Below, one piece after another: positions 47,895 to 56,830 of a stretch of DNA of 64,000 bases. The stretch is from Streptomyces misionensis (GTDB taxonomy: Bacteria; Actinomycetota; Actinomycetes; Streptomycetales; Streptomycetaceae). The DNA lies in contig NZ_FNTD01000004.1 in assembly GCF_900104815.1 (NCBI RefSeq), forward strand, positions 1,736,001-1,800,000, written 5' to 3'. Numbering within the stretch: position 1 is the first letter of the stretch; each line of letters starts with the position of its first letter. Below the pieces are notes generated by a model, which did no database searches, was not told where the DNA came from, and worked only from the letters and a program-made list of their open reading frames with translations. A program made the translations under genes and the position numbers.

Positions 47895-49127
47895 TCAGGG
47901 GGTGGGCTCCGGACCGACCGTGACGACCTCGCCGATGACGATGACCGCCGGGGGCTTCACGTCCTCGGTGCGCACGGCCTCGGCGACCGTGGCGAGGGTG
48001 GCGTCGACGCGGCGCTGCGCGGCGGTCGTGCCCTCCTGCACCAGGGCGACCGGGGTCTGTGGCGGCCTGCCGTGCGCGATCAGCGTCTCGGCGATCTTCC
48101 CGATCTTGTCGACGCCCATGAGGACCACCAGGGTGCCGGTGAGCCGGGCGAGCGAGGGCCAGTCGACCAGGGATCGCTCGTCGTCGGGGGCGACATGGCC
48201 GCTGACGACCGTGAACTCGTGGGCGACGCCCCGGTGGGTGACCGGGATGCCGGCCGCGCCCGGCACGGAGATGGAGCTGGAGATGCCGGGCACGACGGTG
48301 CAGGGGATGCCCGCCTCGGCGAGCGCCTGGACCTCCTCCATGCCCCGGCCGAAGACGAACGGGTCGCCGCCCTTGAGCCGTACCACGGACTTGCCCTGCT
48401 TGGCGTGCTCGATCAGCGCGTTGTTGATGGCCTCCTGGGCCATGTAGCGGCCGTACGGGATCTTCGCCGCGTCGATCACCTCGACGTGCGGCGGGAGTTC
48501 GGCGAGCAGATCGCGCGGGCCGAGCCGGTCGGCGATGACGACGTCGGCCTCGGCGAGCAGCCGGCGGCCGCGGACCGTGATCAGGTCGGGGTCGCCGGGG
48601 CCGCCGCCGACCAGGGCGACGCCGGCGGTGCGGGTGCGGTGGTGGGGGGCGACGAGGGTGCCGTCGCGCAGGCCCTCGACGACCGCGTCCCGGATGGCGG
48701 CGGTGTGCCGGGGGTCGCGGCCGCGGGCGTCCGTGGTGAGGACGGCGACCGTGACGCCGGCGCTGGTGCCGGTGGCGGGGGTCCAGGCGGTGGCCTGGTC
48801 GGCGTCGTCGGAGCGGACGCACCACACGCGCCGGCGTTCCGCCTCGGCGGAGGCGGCGGCGTTGGCCTCGTGGTCGCCGGTGGCGATGAGGGCGTACCAG
48901 ACGTCGGCGAGGTCGCCGTCCTCGTACCGGCGCCGGCGCCAGGTGATCTCGCCCGCGTCCGCCATCGCCTCGACCGAGGGGGTGGCCTCGGGGGACACGA
49001 GGACGATGTCCGCGCCGGCCGCGAGCAGGGCGGGCAGGCGGCGCTGGGCGACCTGGCCGCCGCCGAGGACGACCACGCGGCGGCCGGAGAGGCGGAGGCC
49101 TACGGGGTAGGCGGGGTGTTCGGCCAT
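47895..49127 (-). CDS. cobA: Uroporphyrinogen-III C-methyltransferase fused to precorrin-2 dehydrogenase domain
   Basis: 410 residues. N-terminal CysG-type Rossmann region (RRVVVLGGGQVAQRR) for precorrin-2 oxidation, then the SUMT domain from about residue 165 (VALVGGGPGDPDLITVRG, IADRL, RLKGGDPFVFGRG, VVPGISS). It makes precorrin-2 for cobalamin and siroheme. The ferrochelatase function of CysG may or may not be present. ATG 49127; follows the bluB-cobT gene on the same strand after a strong terminator. Also named cysG or cobA in different genomes. Confidence 0.92.
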   Translation of the reverse strand: MAEHPAYPVGLRLSGRRVVVLGGGQVAQRRLPALLAAGADIVLVSPEATPSVEAMADAGEITWRRRRYEDGDLADVWYALIATGDHEANAAASAEAERRRVWCVRSDDADQATAWTPATGTSAGVTVAVLTTDARGRDPRHTAAIRDAVVEGLRDGTLVAPHHRTRTAGVALVGGGPGDPDLITVRGRRLLAEADVVIADRLGPRDLLAELPPHVEVIDAAKIPYGRYMAQEAINNALIEHAKQGKSVVRLKGGDPFVFGRGMEEVQALAEAGIPCTVVPGISSSISVPGAAGIPVTHRGVAHEFTVVSGHVAPDDERSLVDWPSLARLTGTLVVLMGVDKIGKIAETLIAHGRPPQTPVALVQEGTTAAQRRVDATLATVAEAVRTEDVKPPAVIVIGEVVTVGPEPTP

Positions 49128-49224
49128 GGCGGGCTCCTCCGGGGGCGTTGTAGTGGCCCTGACGTGCGGATTTTACGGTGGCGTCGGCGGGGGACGGAGC
49201 GGGTGCCCGGGGACTGGGACGGAA

Positions 49225-49262
49225 CGGCCACGGGTGCGGTGCCGGCACCGCACCCGTGGCCG
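49225..49262 (-). terminator. bluB-cobT terminator
   Basis: Perfect 38-bp palindrome (49225-49262) with centre GCCGGC and arms CGGCCACGGGTGCGGTGCC and its complement, 22 bp beyond the bluB-cobT stop and before cobA. Confidence 0.85.
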
Positions 49263-49284
49263 GGGAGCCGGGCCCCCTCGTCGG

Positions 49285-52200
49285 CTACTTCTCCGTGACG
49301 CCCGCCGAGTCGAACGTGGCCACCTCGTGCATCGCCCTGGCCGCGCTCTGTACCAGCGGGAGGGCGAGCAGGGCGCCCGTGCCCTCGCCGAGGCGGAGGT
49401 CGAGGTCCACCAGGGGGCGCAGGCCGAGCTTGTTGAGGGCGGCCACGTGGCCGGGTTCGGCGCTGCGGTGGCCGGCGATGCAGGCCGCGAGGACCTCCGG
49501 GGCGATGGCGCGGGCCACCAGGGCCGCGGCGCCCGCGCTGACGCCGTCCAGGATGACCGGCGTCCGCAGGGACGCGCCGCCGAGCAGCAGGCCCACCATC
49601 GCCGCGTGCTCGAAGCCGCCGACGGCCGCGAGGACGCCGATCGGGTCGGCCGGGTCGGGCTGGTGGAGTTCCAGGGCGCGGCGGACCACCTCGGTCTTGC
49701 GGGCCAGCGTCTCGTCGTTGATGCCGGTGCCGCGGCCGGTGACCTCGGCCGGGTCGGCGCCGGTGAAGACGGAGATCAGCGCGGCGGACGCGGTGGTGTT
49801 GGCGATGCCCATCTCGCCGGTGAGGAGGCCCTTGTTGCCGGCCGCGACCAGGTCGCGGGCGGTCTCGATGCCGACCTCGATGGCGGCCTTGGCCTCCTCG
49901 CGGGTCATGGCGGGCCCGGCGGTCATGTCGGAGGTGCCGCCGCGGATCTTGCGGGGCAGCAGGCCGGGGGTGGCGGGCAGGTCGGCGGCGACGCCGACGT
50001 CCACGACACACACCTCGGCGCCGACCTGGGCGGCGAAGGCGTTGCAGACGGCTCCCCCGCCCAGGAAGTTGGCCACCATCTGGCCGGTGACCTCCTGGGG
50101 CCAGGGGGTGACGCCCTGGGCGTGGACACCGTGGTCGCCCGCGAAGATGGCGACGGCGGCGGGCTCCGGGATCGGCGGCGGGCACTGCCGGGACAGCCCC
50201 GACAGCTGCGCGGAGATGATCTCCAGCATGCCGAGCGCGCCGGCCGGCTTGGTCATGCGCTTCTGGCGCTCCCATGCCTCGCCCAGCGCCTTGGCGTCGA
50301 GCGGGCGGATCTGTGCGACGGTCTCGGCAAGCAGGTCGTGGGGTTCCTCTCCGGGGAGGGCGCGGCGGCCGTATGTCTCTTCGTGCACCACCCAGGACAG
50401 GGGGCGTCGCTTGGACCAGCCGGCCTGCATCAGCTCGGGCTCGTCCGGGAATTCGTCGACGTACCCGACGCACAGGTAGGCGATGACCTCCAGGTGCTCG
50501 GGCAGGCCGAGGGCGCGCACCATCTCGCGCTCGTCGAAGAAGCTGACCCAGCCGACGCCGAGACCTTCGGCGCGGGCGGCCAGCCAGAGGTTCTCGACGG
50601 CGAGTGCGGCGGAGTACGGCGCCATCTGGGGCTGGGTGTGACGGCCGAGCGTGTGCCGGCCGCCGCGGGTCGGGTCGGCGGTGACGACGATGTTCACCGG
50701 GGTGTCGAGGATGGCCTCGATCTTCAGTTCCTTGAACTGCTTGGCCCGGCCCTTGGGCAGCGACTTGGCGTACGCCTCGCGCTGGCGCATGGCCAGTTCG
50801 TGCATGGTGCGGCGGGTCTCGGCGGACCGGATGACGACGAAGTCCCAGGGCTGGGAGTGGCCCACGGAGGGCGCCGTGTGGGCGGCCTCCAAGACGCGCA
50901 GCAGCACCTCGTGCGGGATGGGGTCGTCGCGGAAGCCGTTGCGGATGTCGCGGCGTTCGCGCATCACCTTCAGGACGGCCTCGCGCTCGGCGTCGTCGTA
51001 GCCGGGGGCGGCCGGACCGGTGGACCGGGGCGCCGGTGCCGGGTCGGCGGCGCCGGTCTCCGGGCCCTCCTGCGGCACGGCCTCGGCCTCGCGGGGCGCG
51101 GGCACGGTGGCCTGCGGCGCGGGAGCACCCTGGGCGGGTACGACGAGGGGGGCGGGCGGGGTCGGCGCGAGGTGCGGGGCGCTGGGCACCTGGCCGTCCA
51201 CGGGCACGAACCGCCCGAGCGGCGGCTCGGGGTGCGGGGGCACGTCGCCGGGCGTCCCGCCCTCGGCGGGAGCGGGCTGCTCGGGGAGGTCCGCGGGTAC
51301 GGCGTCCTGCTGCGGGGCGGGCGCCGGGGCGTCCTCGGGTGCGGCGGCCTGGGGTTCAGTGGCCTGAGGCTCGGTGACTTCGGCGGTCTGCGGGTCCGCG
51401 GCCACGGGGGTCTGCGGGTCCCCGGCGGCGACCGGTGCCGGGGCCTCGACCGGGGTCCCGGCGCCGGGGGCGGCCGCGGCCGGGTTGCCCGCCCGGGCGG
51501 GCTCGGCGGCGTGAGCGGCCTGGCCGACGGTGTCCTGGGCGGTCGGCTGGGGCTGCGGCGGTACCGGCTGGGGGTGCGCCTCGGTCTCGGCGGGCCCGGC
51601 CACGGGTGCGACCGTCTGCGGGCCCTGCACCTGGTGCGGGTCCGGCGCGGTCGCCGCGGCGGGCTGCTCGGCCGACTGGGCTTCTCCCGGCACCTCGGCG
51701 ACGGGCGCGGGAGCCTGGACGGCCGCGGGCTCGGCGGCCACGGCCTCGGCAGGCTGGGCGGCGGCCTCGGCGGCAACCGGCTGGGCGGCGGCGACGGCCT
51801 CGGGGGTCGCGGCAGTGGGGGCCTGCGGGACGGCCTGCTCGGCCACGGGGGCGACGGGCTCGGCGACCTCGGCGACGGCGATCGCCTCGGGGGCCGCGGC
51901 GGCGGGGGCCTCGGGGGTCGCCGCGGCGGGGGCCTGCGGGGCGGCCTGCTCGGCCAGGGGAGCAGGGAGCTCGGCGGGCTGAGCGGCGGCCTCCGCCGGT
52001 GCCTGAACGGGCTCCGTGGCCAGGGCCTCGGCGGGGACCGGCTCGGCGGCGGCTTCCACCGGCCGGGCCGCCTCGGCGGGGGCCTGCACGGGCTCGGCGG
52101 GAGCGGACTCGGCGACGACCTCCGGCGCCTGGGCGGCCTCGACGGGGGCCGGACCAGGCTCGACGACGGCCTGCGCGGGCTGGGCGACCTCGGCGGCGGG

Positions 52201-53409
52201 CACGGTGGCGGCCGGAACGGCGCCAGGCTGGGCGGCCACCGCTGCGGGGGCCTGCGGGGCGGCCTGCTCGACCACGGGGGCGACGGGCTCGGCAGGCTCC
52301 ACGGCCTCGGCGGCAACGGGCTCCACGGCGACGGGCTGGGCGGCGGCCTCGTCGGCAACGGGCTGCACGGTCTCGGCGGCGATGGGCTGCGCGGCCTCGG
52401 TGGCGACGGGCTCACCGGCGGCAGGCTGCGCGGTCTCGGTGGCGGGCGCCGTCTCCGACGGCGCGGCGACGGGCTGGGCCGCCACGGCTGCGGGGGCCTG
52501 CGCGTCGGCCGGGCCGGGGGTGCCGTCGACGGGAGCCGCGACGGCCGCCTCGGGGGCCTGGGCCTCCGGCTCGTGCGCGGCCCCGGCGGGCGCGGACAGG
52601 TCCTGCGCGGTCGGCTCCGTGAGCGGGGCCTCTCCGGCCTGAGGAGCCGGTGCCACGTACACACCGTCGTGGCCGTCGGCGGGCTGCGGACCGTCGTGGC
52701 CCTGCACCACCTGGGCGGCGGGCTCGCCCTGCGCCGGCACGGCCGCCGGGTCAACCGTTTCGGCACCGGCGACCGGCGCACCGGGGGCCTCGGCGACCGG
52801 CGCGGCCTCGGCCGCACCCGGCGCGGCCACCGCGGTGTCCTCGGCACCCGGCGCCCCGGCAGCGACGACCGCCTCCGCGGCGGTGCCCGCAGCGGCCGCC
52901 ACGGGGCCGGGAGCCGCCGCGGCCGGTGCCTGGCCGGCCGTCTGGGCGCCCGGCATCTGGCCGGTCCCGGCGCCCCAGGGCGCCGCGCTCTGCGGGCCCA
53001 TCTCGCGCAGGGGCTGGGCGTCGAGGTACTCCGGGCCCCGGTCGGCCAGGGAGCGGACCGGTCCGGCGGAGTTGTTGGGGATGGGCGGGCCGAGGTGCAG
53101 CGGGCGGCGGGGCGCCGAGGCGTCCTGGGCCGAGGGCAGGCGGACGCCGCCGAGGTCCACGGAACCGGTGTCGCGGCCGGCGGCCTCGTGCGGGTCCGGC
53201 TCGTGGAGGGCCTCGACCACCGGCTCCGGGGCGGGCGGCGGCACTTCGTTGCCCCACGCGCCCTGGGCTCCCGGCAGCAGCAGGTCTTCGTCCTCGGCGG
53301 GTGCCTCGGAGAGATAGGTGTACGCGCCGTGCGCGGTGACGCCCGGCTGCTCCACCATGCCTGCGCTCTCCGGCTGTCCCTCGCCCGGGACCTGGCCGGT
53401 GTCGGTCAT
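49285..53409 (-). CDS. cobT: Fused BluB (DMB synthase)-CobT (NaMN:DMB phosphoribosyltransferase) with long low-complexity N-terminal region
   Basis: 1374 residues. About residues 1-145 are a moderately conserved-looking segment; 145-790 are Ala/Pro/Glu/Val-rich with repeats such as EQAAPQAPAA; 800-1005 form a nitroreductase-like BluB domain (RRDIRNGFRDDPIP, APSVGHSQPWDF, GWVSFFDEREM) that makes dimethylbenzimidazole from FMNH2; 1030-1374 form CobT (FAGDHGVHAQGVTPW, GEMGIANTTASA, LDGVSAGAAALVA, LRLGEGTGALLA with the catalytic Glu). The fusion would make and activate the lower ligand of cobalamin in one chain. ATG 53409 follows GGCGAGGGG. Confidence 0.93.
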   Translation of the reverse strand: MTDTGQVPGEGQPESAGMVEQPGVTAHGAYTYLSEAPAEDEDLLLPGAQGAWGNEVPPPAPEPVVEALHEPDPHEAAGRDTGSVDLGGVRLPSAQDASAPRRPLHLGPPIPNNSAGPVRSLADRGPEYLDAQPLREMGPQSAAPWGAGTGQMPGAQTAGQAPAAAAPGPVAAAAGTAAEAVVAAGAPGAEDTAVAAPGAAEAAPVAEAPGAPVAGAETVDPAAVPAQGEPAAQVVQGHDGPQPADGHDGVYVAPAPQAGEAPLTEPTAQDLSAPAGAAHEPEAQAPEAAVAAPVDGTPGPADAQAPAAVAAQPVAAPSETAPATETAQPAAGEPVATEAAQPIAAETVQPVADEAAAQPVAVEPVAAEAVEPAEPVAPVVEQAAPQAPAAVAAQPGAVPAATVPAAEVAQPAQAVVEPGPAPVEAAQAPEVVAESAPAEPVQAPAEAARPVEAAAEPVPAEALATEPVQAPAEAAAQPAELPAPLAEQAAPQAPAAATPEAPAAAAPEAIAVAEVAEPVAPVAEQAVPQAPTAATPEAVAAAQPVAAEAAAQPAEAVAAEPAAVQAPAPVAEVPGEAQSAEQPAAATAPDPHQVQGPQTVAPVAGPAETEAHPQPVPPQPQPTAQDTVGQAAHAAEPARAGNPAAAAPGAGTPVEAPAPVAAGDPQTPVAADPQTAEVTEPQATEPQAAAPEDAPAPAPQQDAVPADLPEQPAPAEGGTPGDVPPHPEPPLGRFVPVDGQVPSAPHLAPTPPAPLVVPAQGAPAPQATVPAPREAEAVPQEGPETGAADPAPAPRSTGPAAPGYDDAEREAVLKVMRERRDIRNGFRDDPIPHEVLLRVLEAAHTAPSVGHSQPWDFVVIRSAETRRTMHELAMRQREAYAKSLPKGRAKQFKELKIEAILDTPVNIVVTADPTRGGRHTLGRHTQPQMAPYSAALAVENLWLAARAEGLGVGWVSFFDEREMVRALGLPEHLEVIAYLCVGYVDEFPDEPELMQAGWSKRRPLSWVVHEETYGRRALPGEEPHDLLAETVAQIRPLDAKALGEAWERQKRMTKPAGALGMLEIISAQLSGLSRQCPPPIPEPAAVAIFAGDHGVHAQGVTPWPQEVTGQMVANFLGGGAVCNAFAAQVGAEVCVVDVGVAADLPATPGLLPRKIRGGTSDMTAGPAMTREEAKAAIEVGIETARDLVAAGNKGLLTGEMGIANTTASAALISVFTGADPAEVTGRGTGINDETLARKTEVVRRALELHQPDPADPIGVLAAVGGFEHAAMVGLLLGGASLRTPVILDGVSAGAAALVARAIAPEVLAACIAGHRSAEPGHVAALNKLGLRPLVDLDLRLGEGTGALLALPLVQSAARAMHEVATFDSAGVTEK
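51030..52970 (-). repeat. Low-complexity coding repeat inside bluB-cobT
   Basis: Codes for the Ala/Pro/Glu/Val-rich region. Degenerate units of about 45-60 bp recur, for example EQAAPQAPAA, EQAVPQAPTA and EQAAPQAPAA with PVAPV or PAPL before them. On the DNA level G- and C-rich phrases such as GGCCTGCTCGGCCACGGGG recur, which keeps all six frames largely open. Confidence 0.7.
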
Positions 53410-53790
53410 GCGTACCCCTCGCCCAATCGGTTAGTGCTCCTACGACCAGCTCACCCGGAACGGCACACCGACCGCCCCGTAGTGAAGAACGAGCGTCCGT
53501 GCCCAGCGGCACGAACGACCCGCCGGAAAAGGCGACAAAGCCATTCAGTGGCATTGTCCCGGTCGTGACGCCGTCGCGACAGCATGATCCGCGACAGGCC
53601 GCTGTGGACTGCGCCACGTTGCGCGTCCACGGGTTCGCCATACCACACCCACCCCAAAACGGGCGTGCGTTCCGGACATTGGGGAACGAAGTTCCGGGGC
53701 GCCGGTGCGGTACAACGATCGGCCAGCCTACCGCGCGCGGTACGACAACCCGATCACGGGTTGCGGTCGGGCAGGCCCGGCCGCCGCCCC
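53410..53790. other. Intergenic region between cobL and bluB-cobT
   Basis: 381 bp without a gene. It holds the perfect 14-bp palindrome TACCGCGCGCGGTA (53729-53742) and a direct repeat GCGGTACAAC / GCGGTACGAC (53707 and 53738), candidate operator parts. I saw no cobalamin riboswitch signature (no B12-box-like GCCACTG motif) here. The bluB-cobT promoter must lie in it. Confidence 0.4.
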
Positions 53791-55014
53791 TCAACGAGGC
53801 GCTTCGCGCGACGGCAGTGCGCCGGTGAGCAGGAAGACCACGTTCCGCTCGGTCTCCCGCCAGGCCCGCGTGTCGAGTTCGACGGACTGGAGCAGGGCGC
53901 ACTCGACGCGGTAGCCGTGCTCGGTGAGGTCGCGGCCGACGAGTTCGGCGGCGTCGCGGGTGGCCGCGTGGGTGACGATGCGCTGCGGGCGCCGGTCGGC
54001 GACCGCGGAGACCACGGCCGCTCCCCCGCCGCCGATCCGGACGACGTCCGGTTCCGGCAGGTTCTCCAGGATGTGGGGCGCGCTGCCCGGCACCACCTGG
54101 AGCTGGACGCCGTAGCGGCGCGCGGCGTCGGCCGTGCGGGCGCAGGCGGCCGGGTCGTGGTCGACGGCGATGACGGCGGCGCCGGCCCGCGCGGCCTCGG
54201 TGGCGAACGCGCCGGAGCCGCAGCCGATGTCCCAGACGAGGTCGCCGACGCGGGGCCCGAGGCGGGCGAGTTGGGCGGCGCGCAGCAGTTCGGTCTCGCC
54301 CTCGCCGAGCGGTGTGCCGTCGCCGTACGCCTCGTCGGGCTGGACCCAGCCGCGCGGGCCGGTGCCCGGGTCGCGGCCGGCGATCCAGCCGCCGCCCTCC
54401 GCGGCGCCCACCGGACCACCGATGACGATGACCACGTTGGGGTCGCGCCAGGTGTGGTCGGCGGCCTTGTCGGAGGTGACGACGGAGACCTGTTCGCGTT
54501 CGGTGCCCAGTTCCTCGCAGATGACGAAGGTGCGGTGGACGCCCTCCAGGAGGAGGCCGAGTTCGGCGGGGCCGGCGCCCGGCGAGGTGAGGACGGCCAC
54601 CTTGGTGTGCGCGCGGCAGACGTTCACGGCCCGGCGCAGGGTGCGCGGGTGGGCGACGACCACCTGGGCGTCGTCCCAGGGCATGCCGGCCCGGGCGAAG
54701 GCGGCGGCGACGGAGGAGACGGCGGGGACGACCTCCACCTCCAGGCCGAACTCGGGGGCGCGCAGGGTGCGCACCACGCCGAAGAAGCCGGGGTCGCCGT
54801 CGGCGAGCACGACGGCGGTGCCGCGGTGGGCGGCGATGCGGCGGGCGGCGAGCGCGACGCTGCCGAGGCGGATGCGTTCGGCGGCGGGCGGGATCTCGGG
54901 CAGTGCCAGGTGGTGGGCCGCGCCCGCCACGAGGGTGGCGGCGCCGAGGGCGGAACGTGCCGCCTCGGTCAGCGGCGAGCCGTCCCAGCCGATCACCGTG
55001 ACCCGGTCGGCCAT
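53791..55014 (-). CDS. cobL: Precorrin-6Y C5,15-methyltransferase (decarboxylating), CbiE-CbiT fusion
   Basis: 407 residues. N-terminal CbiE-type tetrapyrrole methylase (VTVIGWDGSPLT, ADGDPGFFGV) and C-terminal CbiT-type SAM methyltransferase (WDIGCGSGAFATEAAR, IAVDHDP). Methylates C5 and C15 and removes the acetate side chain in corrin ring synthesis. ATG 55014. Upstream of bluB-cobT but not overlapping. Confidence 0.93.
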   Translation of the reverse strand: MADRVTVIGWDGSPLTEAARSALGAATLVAGAAHHLALPEIPPAAERIRLGSVALAARRIAAHRGTAVVLADGDPGFFGVVRTLRAPEFGLEVEVVPAVSSVAAAFARAGMPWDDAQVVVAHPRTLRRAVNVCRAHTKVAVLTSPGAGPAELGLLLEGVHRTFVICEELGTEREQVSVVTSDKAADHTWRDPNVVIVIGGPVGAAEGGGWIAGRDPGTGPRGWVQPDEAYGDGTPLGEGETELLRAAQLARLGPRVGDLVWDIGCGSGAFATEAARAGAAVIAVDHDPAACARTADAARRYGVQLQVVPGSAPHILENLPEPDVVRIGGGGAAVVSAVADRRPQRIVTHAATRDAAELVGRDLTEHGYRVECALLQSVELDTRAWRETERNVVFLLTGALPSREAPR

Positions 55015-55117
55015 CGTCGTCCATCTCCAGGTTTTCGCAGGTCGTCAGGGGTACAGGGCCCATGGGCGGGCTCCGTGAGGGTACCCGGTGAAACCGTGGC
55101 GCGAGAGCGCGTGCGGT

Positions 55118-55756
55118 TCAGTTCCAGTCGGGGAAGGCGGTGAAGCCGCCGGTGTCGGCGAGTTGCTCGCCCACGCCGTCGAGGTCCTCGGGCAGCAGGC
55201 TCCAGACGATGAGGTCGGTGCGCACGTCCCGCCACTCGCCCCGGTCGTCGCGGGCGCGGGCTATCCAGGCGCCGCGCAGCACTCCCTCGCTGATGCAGCC
55301 GATCTTCTGGGCGACCTGCTGGGAGGCGGTGTTGTCGGCGGCGGTGCGCAGCTCCAGGCGTTCGAAGTCCTGGTCGCGGAAGAACCACTGGGCGGTGGCG
55401 AGGGCGGCCTCCGAGGCGTAGCCCTCGCCGCGGGCCCAGGGGGCGACGATGTACGACATCTCGGCGGAGCGCACCCGCCAGTCGGTGTGGCTGAGCCGGA
55501 CGGTGCCGACCAGGCGCTGGGTGAGGAACTCGTCGACGGCGAAGACGATGCCGCGGCCCTCGGCGCGTTCGGCCGGGGCGCGCCGGGTGATCCAGGCGTG
55601 CGCGTCGGCCGCGGTGTAGGGCTGGGGCACGGAGGTCCAGGCGGTGACCAGTTCGTCGTTCATCATCTCGGCGAAGGCCTCGGCGTCGGTCTCCTCGAAG
55701 GGGCGCAGCACCAACCGCTCCGTGCTGATGGAGATGTTGGGGAAGGTGCTCGTCAT
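55118..55756 (-). CDS. GNAT acetyltransferase (RimJ/RimL type)
   Basis: 212 residues. Start TERLVLRPFEETDAEAFAEMM and YIVAPWARGEGYASEA with NTASQQVAQKIGCISEGVLRG-type end are typical of RimJ/RimL-like N-acetyltransferases. Substrate unknown. ATG 55756; 103 bp upstream of cobL on the same strand. Confidence 0.88.
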   Translation of the reverse strand: MTSTFPNISISTERLVLRPFEETDAEAFAEMMNDELVTAWTSVPQPYTAADAHAWITRRAPAERAEGRGIVFAVDEFLTQRLVGTVRLSHTDWRVRSAEMSYIVAPWARGEGYASEAALATAQWFFRDQDFERLELRTAADNTASQQVAQKIGCISEGVLRGAWIARARDDRGEWRDVRTDLIVWSLLPEDLDGVGEQLADTGGFTAFPDWN

Positions 55757-55858
55757 GCGCCGCTCCGTAACCTTCGGAAACTCGTAAGACCATCAGGGCC
55801 GTCACACGGGCCTGCTGAACTGCCCAGCATGCAGCATGAAACCACTGAACCGCACGAC

Positions 55859-55889
55859 GGGGTCCACACCCGGTGAGGGAGTGGACCCC
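55859..55889 (-). terminator. metNIQ operon terminator
   Basis: Stem GGGGTCCAC (55859-55867) and GTGGACCCC (55881-55889), 38 bp beyond the metQ stop. Confidence 0.65.
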
Positions 55890-55926
55890 GTGGGTCGCGA
55901 AGCGGTGTGCGTCCTGCCGGGCCGGA

Positions 55927-56754
55927 TCAGAAGGACGGGATGACCGAGCCCTGGTACTTGTCCTCGATGAACTTCTTGACCTCGGGCGAGGTGAGGAGCT
56001 TGGCGAGCTTCTTGACCCGCGGGTCGTTCTCGTTGCCCTTCTTCACGACGAGGAGGTTGACGTACGGGTTGTTCTTCGCGGACTCCAGGATGATGGCGTC
56101 CTTGGCGGGCTTGAGGCCCGCGGAGATGGCGTAGTTGCCGTTGACGACCGCCGCGTCCACGTCGTCCAGGGAGCGCGGGGTCTGGGCCGCCTCGACCTCC
56201 TTGAACTGGAGGTGCTTGGGGTTGTCGGCGATGTCCTGGGGGGTGGCCTGGGAGACGCCGGACTTGAGGGTGATGAGCCCGCCGGTGGCGAGCAGCTTCA
56301 GGGCGCGGGACTCGTTGTCGGCGTCGTTGGGGACGGCGACGGTCGCGCCGTTCTTGAGGTCGGCCGCCTTCTTGGCCTTGTGGGAGTAGAGGCCGAGCGG
56401 TTCCAGGTGCACGCCGGCGACGGACACGAGGTCGGTGCCGCGCTTCTTGTTGAAGTCGTCCAGGTACGGCTTGGTCTGGAAGTAGTTGGCACCCACCGAG
56501 CCGTCCTGGGTCGCCGTGTTCGGCGTGATGTAGTCGGTGAACTCCTTGACCTGGAGGTCGAGTCCGGCCTTCTTCGCCAGGTTCTTCTCGACGAAGTCAA
56601 GGACTTCGGCGTGCGGGACCGGGGTGGCGGCGACGACCAGCGGGCCGCTGTAGTCGTGGGAGGCGGAGGACTTGCCCGAGCCGCAGGCGGTCAGCCCCAG
56701 CGTGAGGGCTCCGGCGGCGAGGACGGCGGTGGTGAACTTGGCGGTGTTACGCAC
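55927..56754 (-). CDS. metQ: Methionine ABC transporter substrate-binding lipoprotein
   Basis: 275 residues. Lipoprotein signal with lipobox LTAC (Cys24), then the NlpA/MetQ fold: ATPVPHAEVLDFV, VKEFTDYITPN, GANYFQTKPYLDDFN and PNDADNESRALKLLA. Binds methionine outside the membrane. GTG 56754; last gene of the metN-metI-metQ operon. Confidence 0.93.
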   Translation of the reverse strand: MRNTAKFTTAVLAAGALTLGLTACGSGKSSASHDYSGPLVVAATPVPHAEVLDFVEKNLAKKAGLDLQVKEFTDYITPNTATQDGSVGANYFQTKPYLDDFNKKRGTDLVSVAGVHLEPLGLYSHKAKKAADLKNGATVAVPNDADNESRALKLLATGGLITLKSGVSQATPQDIADNPKHLQFKEVEAAQTPRSLDDVDAAVVNGNYAISAGLKPAKDAIILESAKNNPYVNLLVVKKGNENDPRVKKLAKLLTSPEVKKFIEDKYQGSVIPSF

Positions 56755-56830
56755 GAAAAGTGCCTTTCCTTATGGTGGTGCGACCCCGTGAGGGTGACGG
56801 GGAGTCTGTGTGCGGCGCGGCGGGGCGGGC

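Noticed and set aside
49126..53568. Plus-strand open frame of 1480 codons opposite bluB-cobT
   Set aside because: Composition is Gly/Leu/Arg-rich and repetitive, mirrors the low-complexity repeat on the other strand, and the minus frame carries clear BluB and CobT motifs. Long antisense frames are common in very GC-rich DNA.
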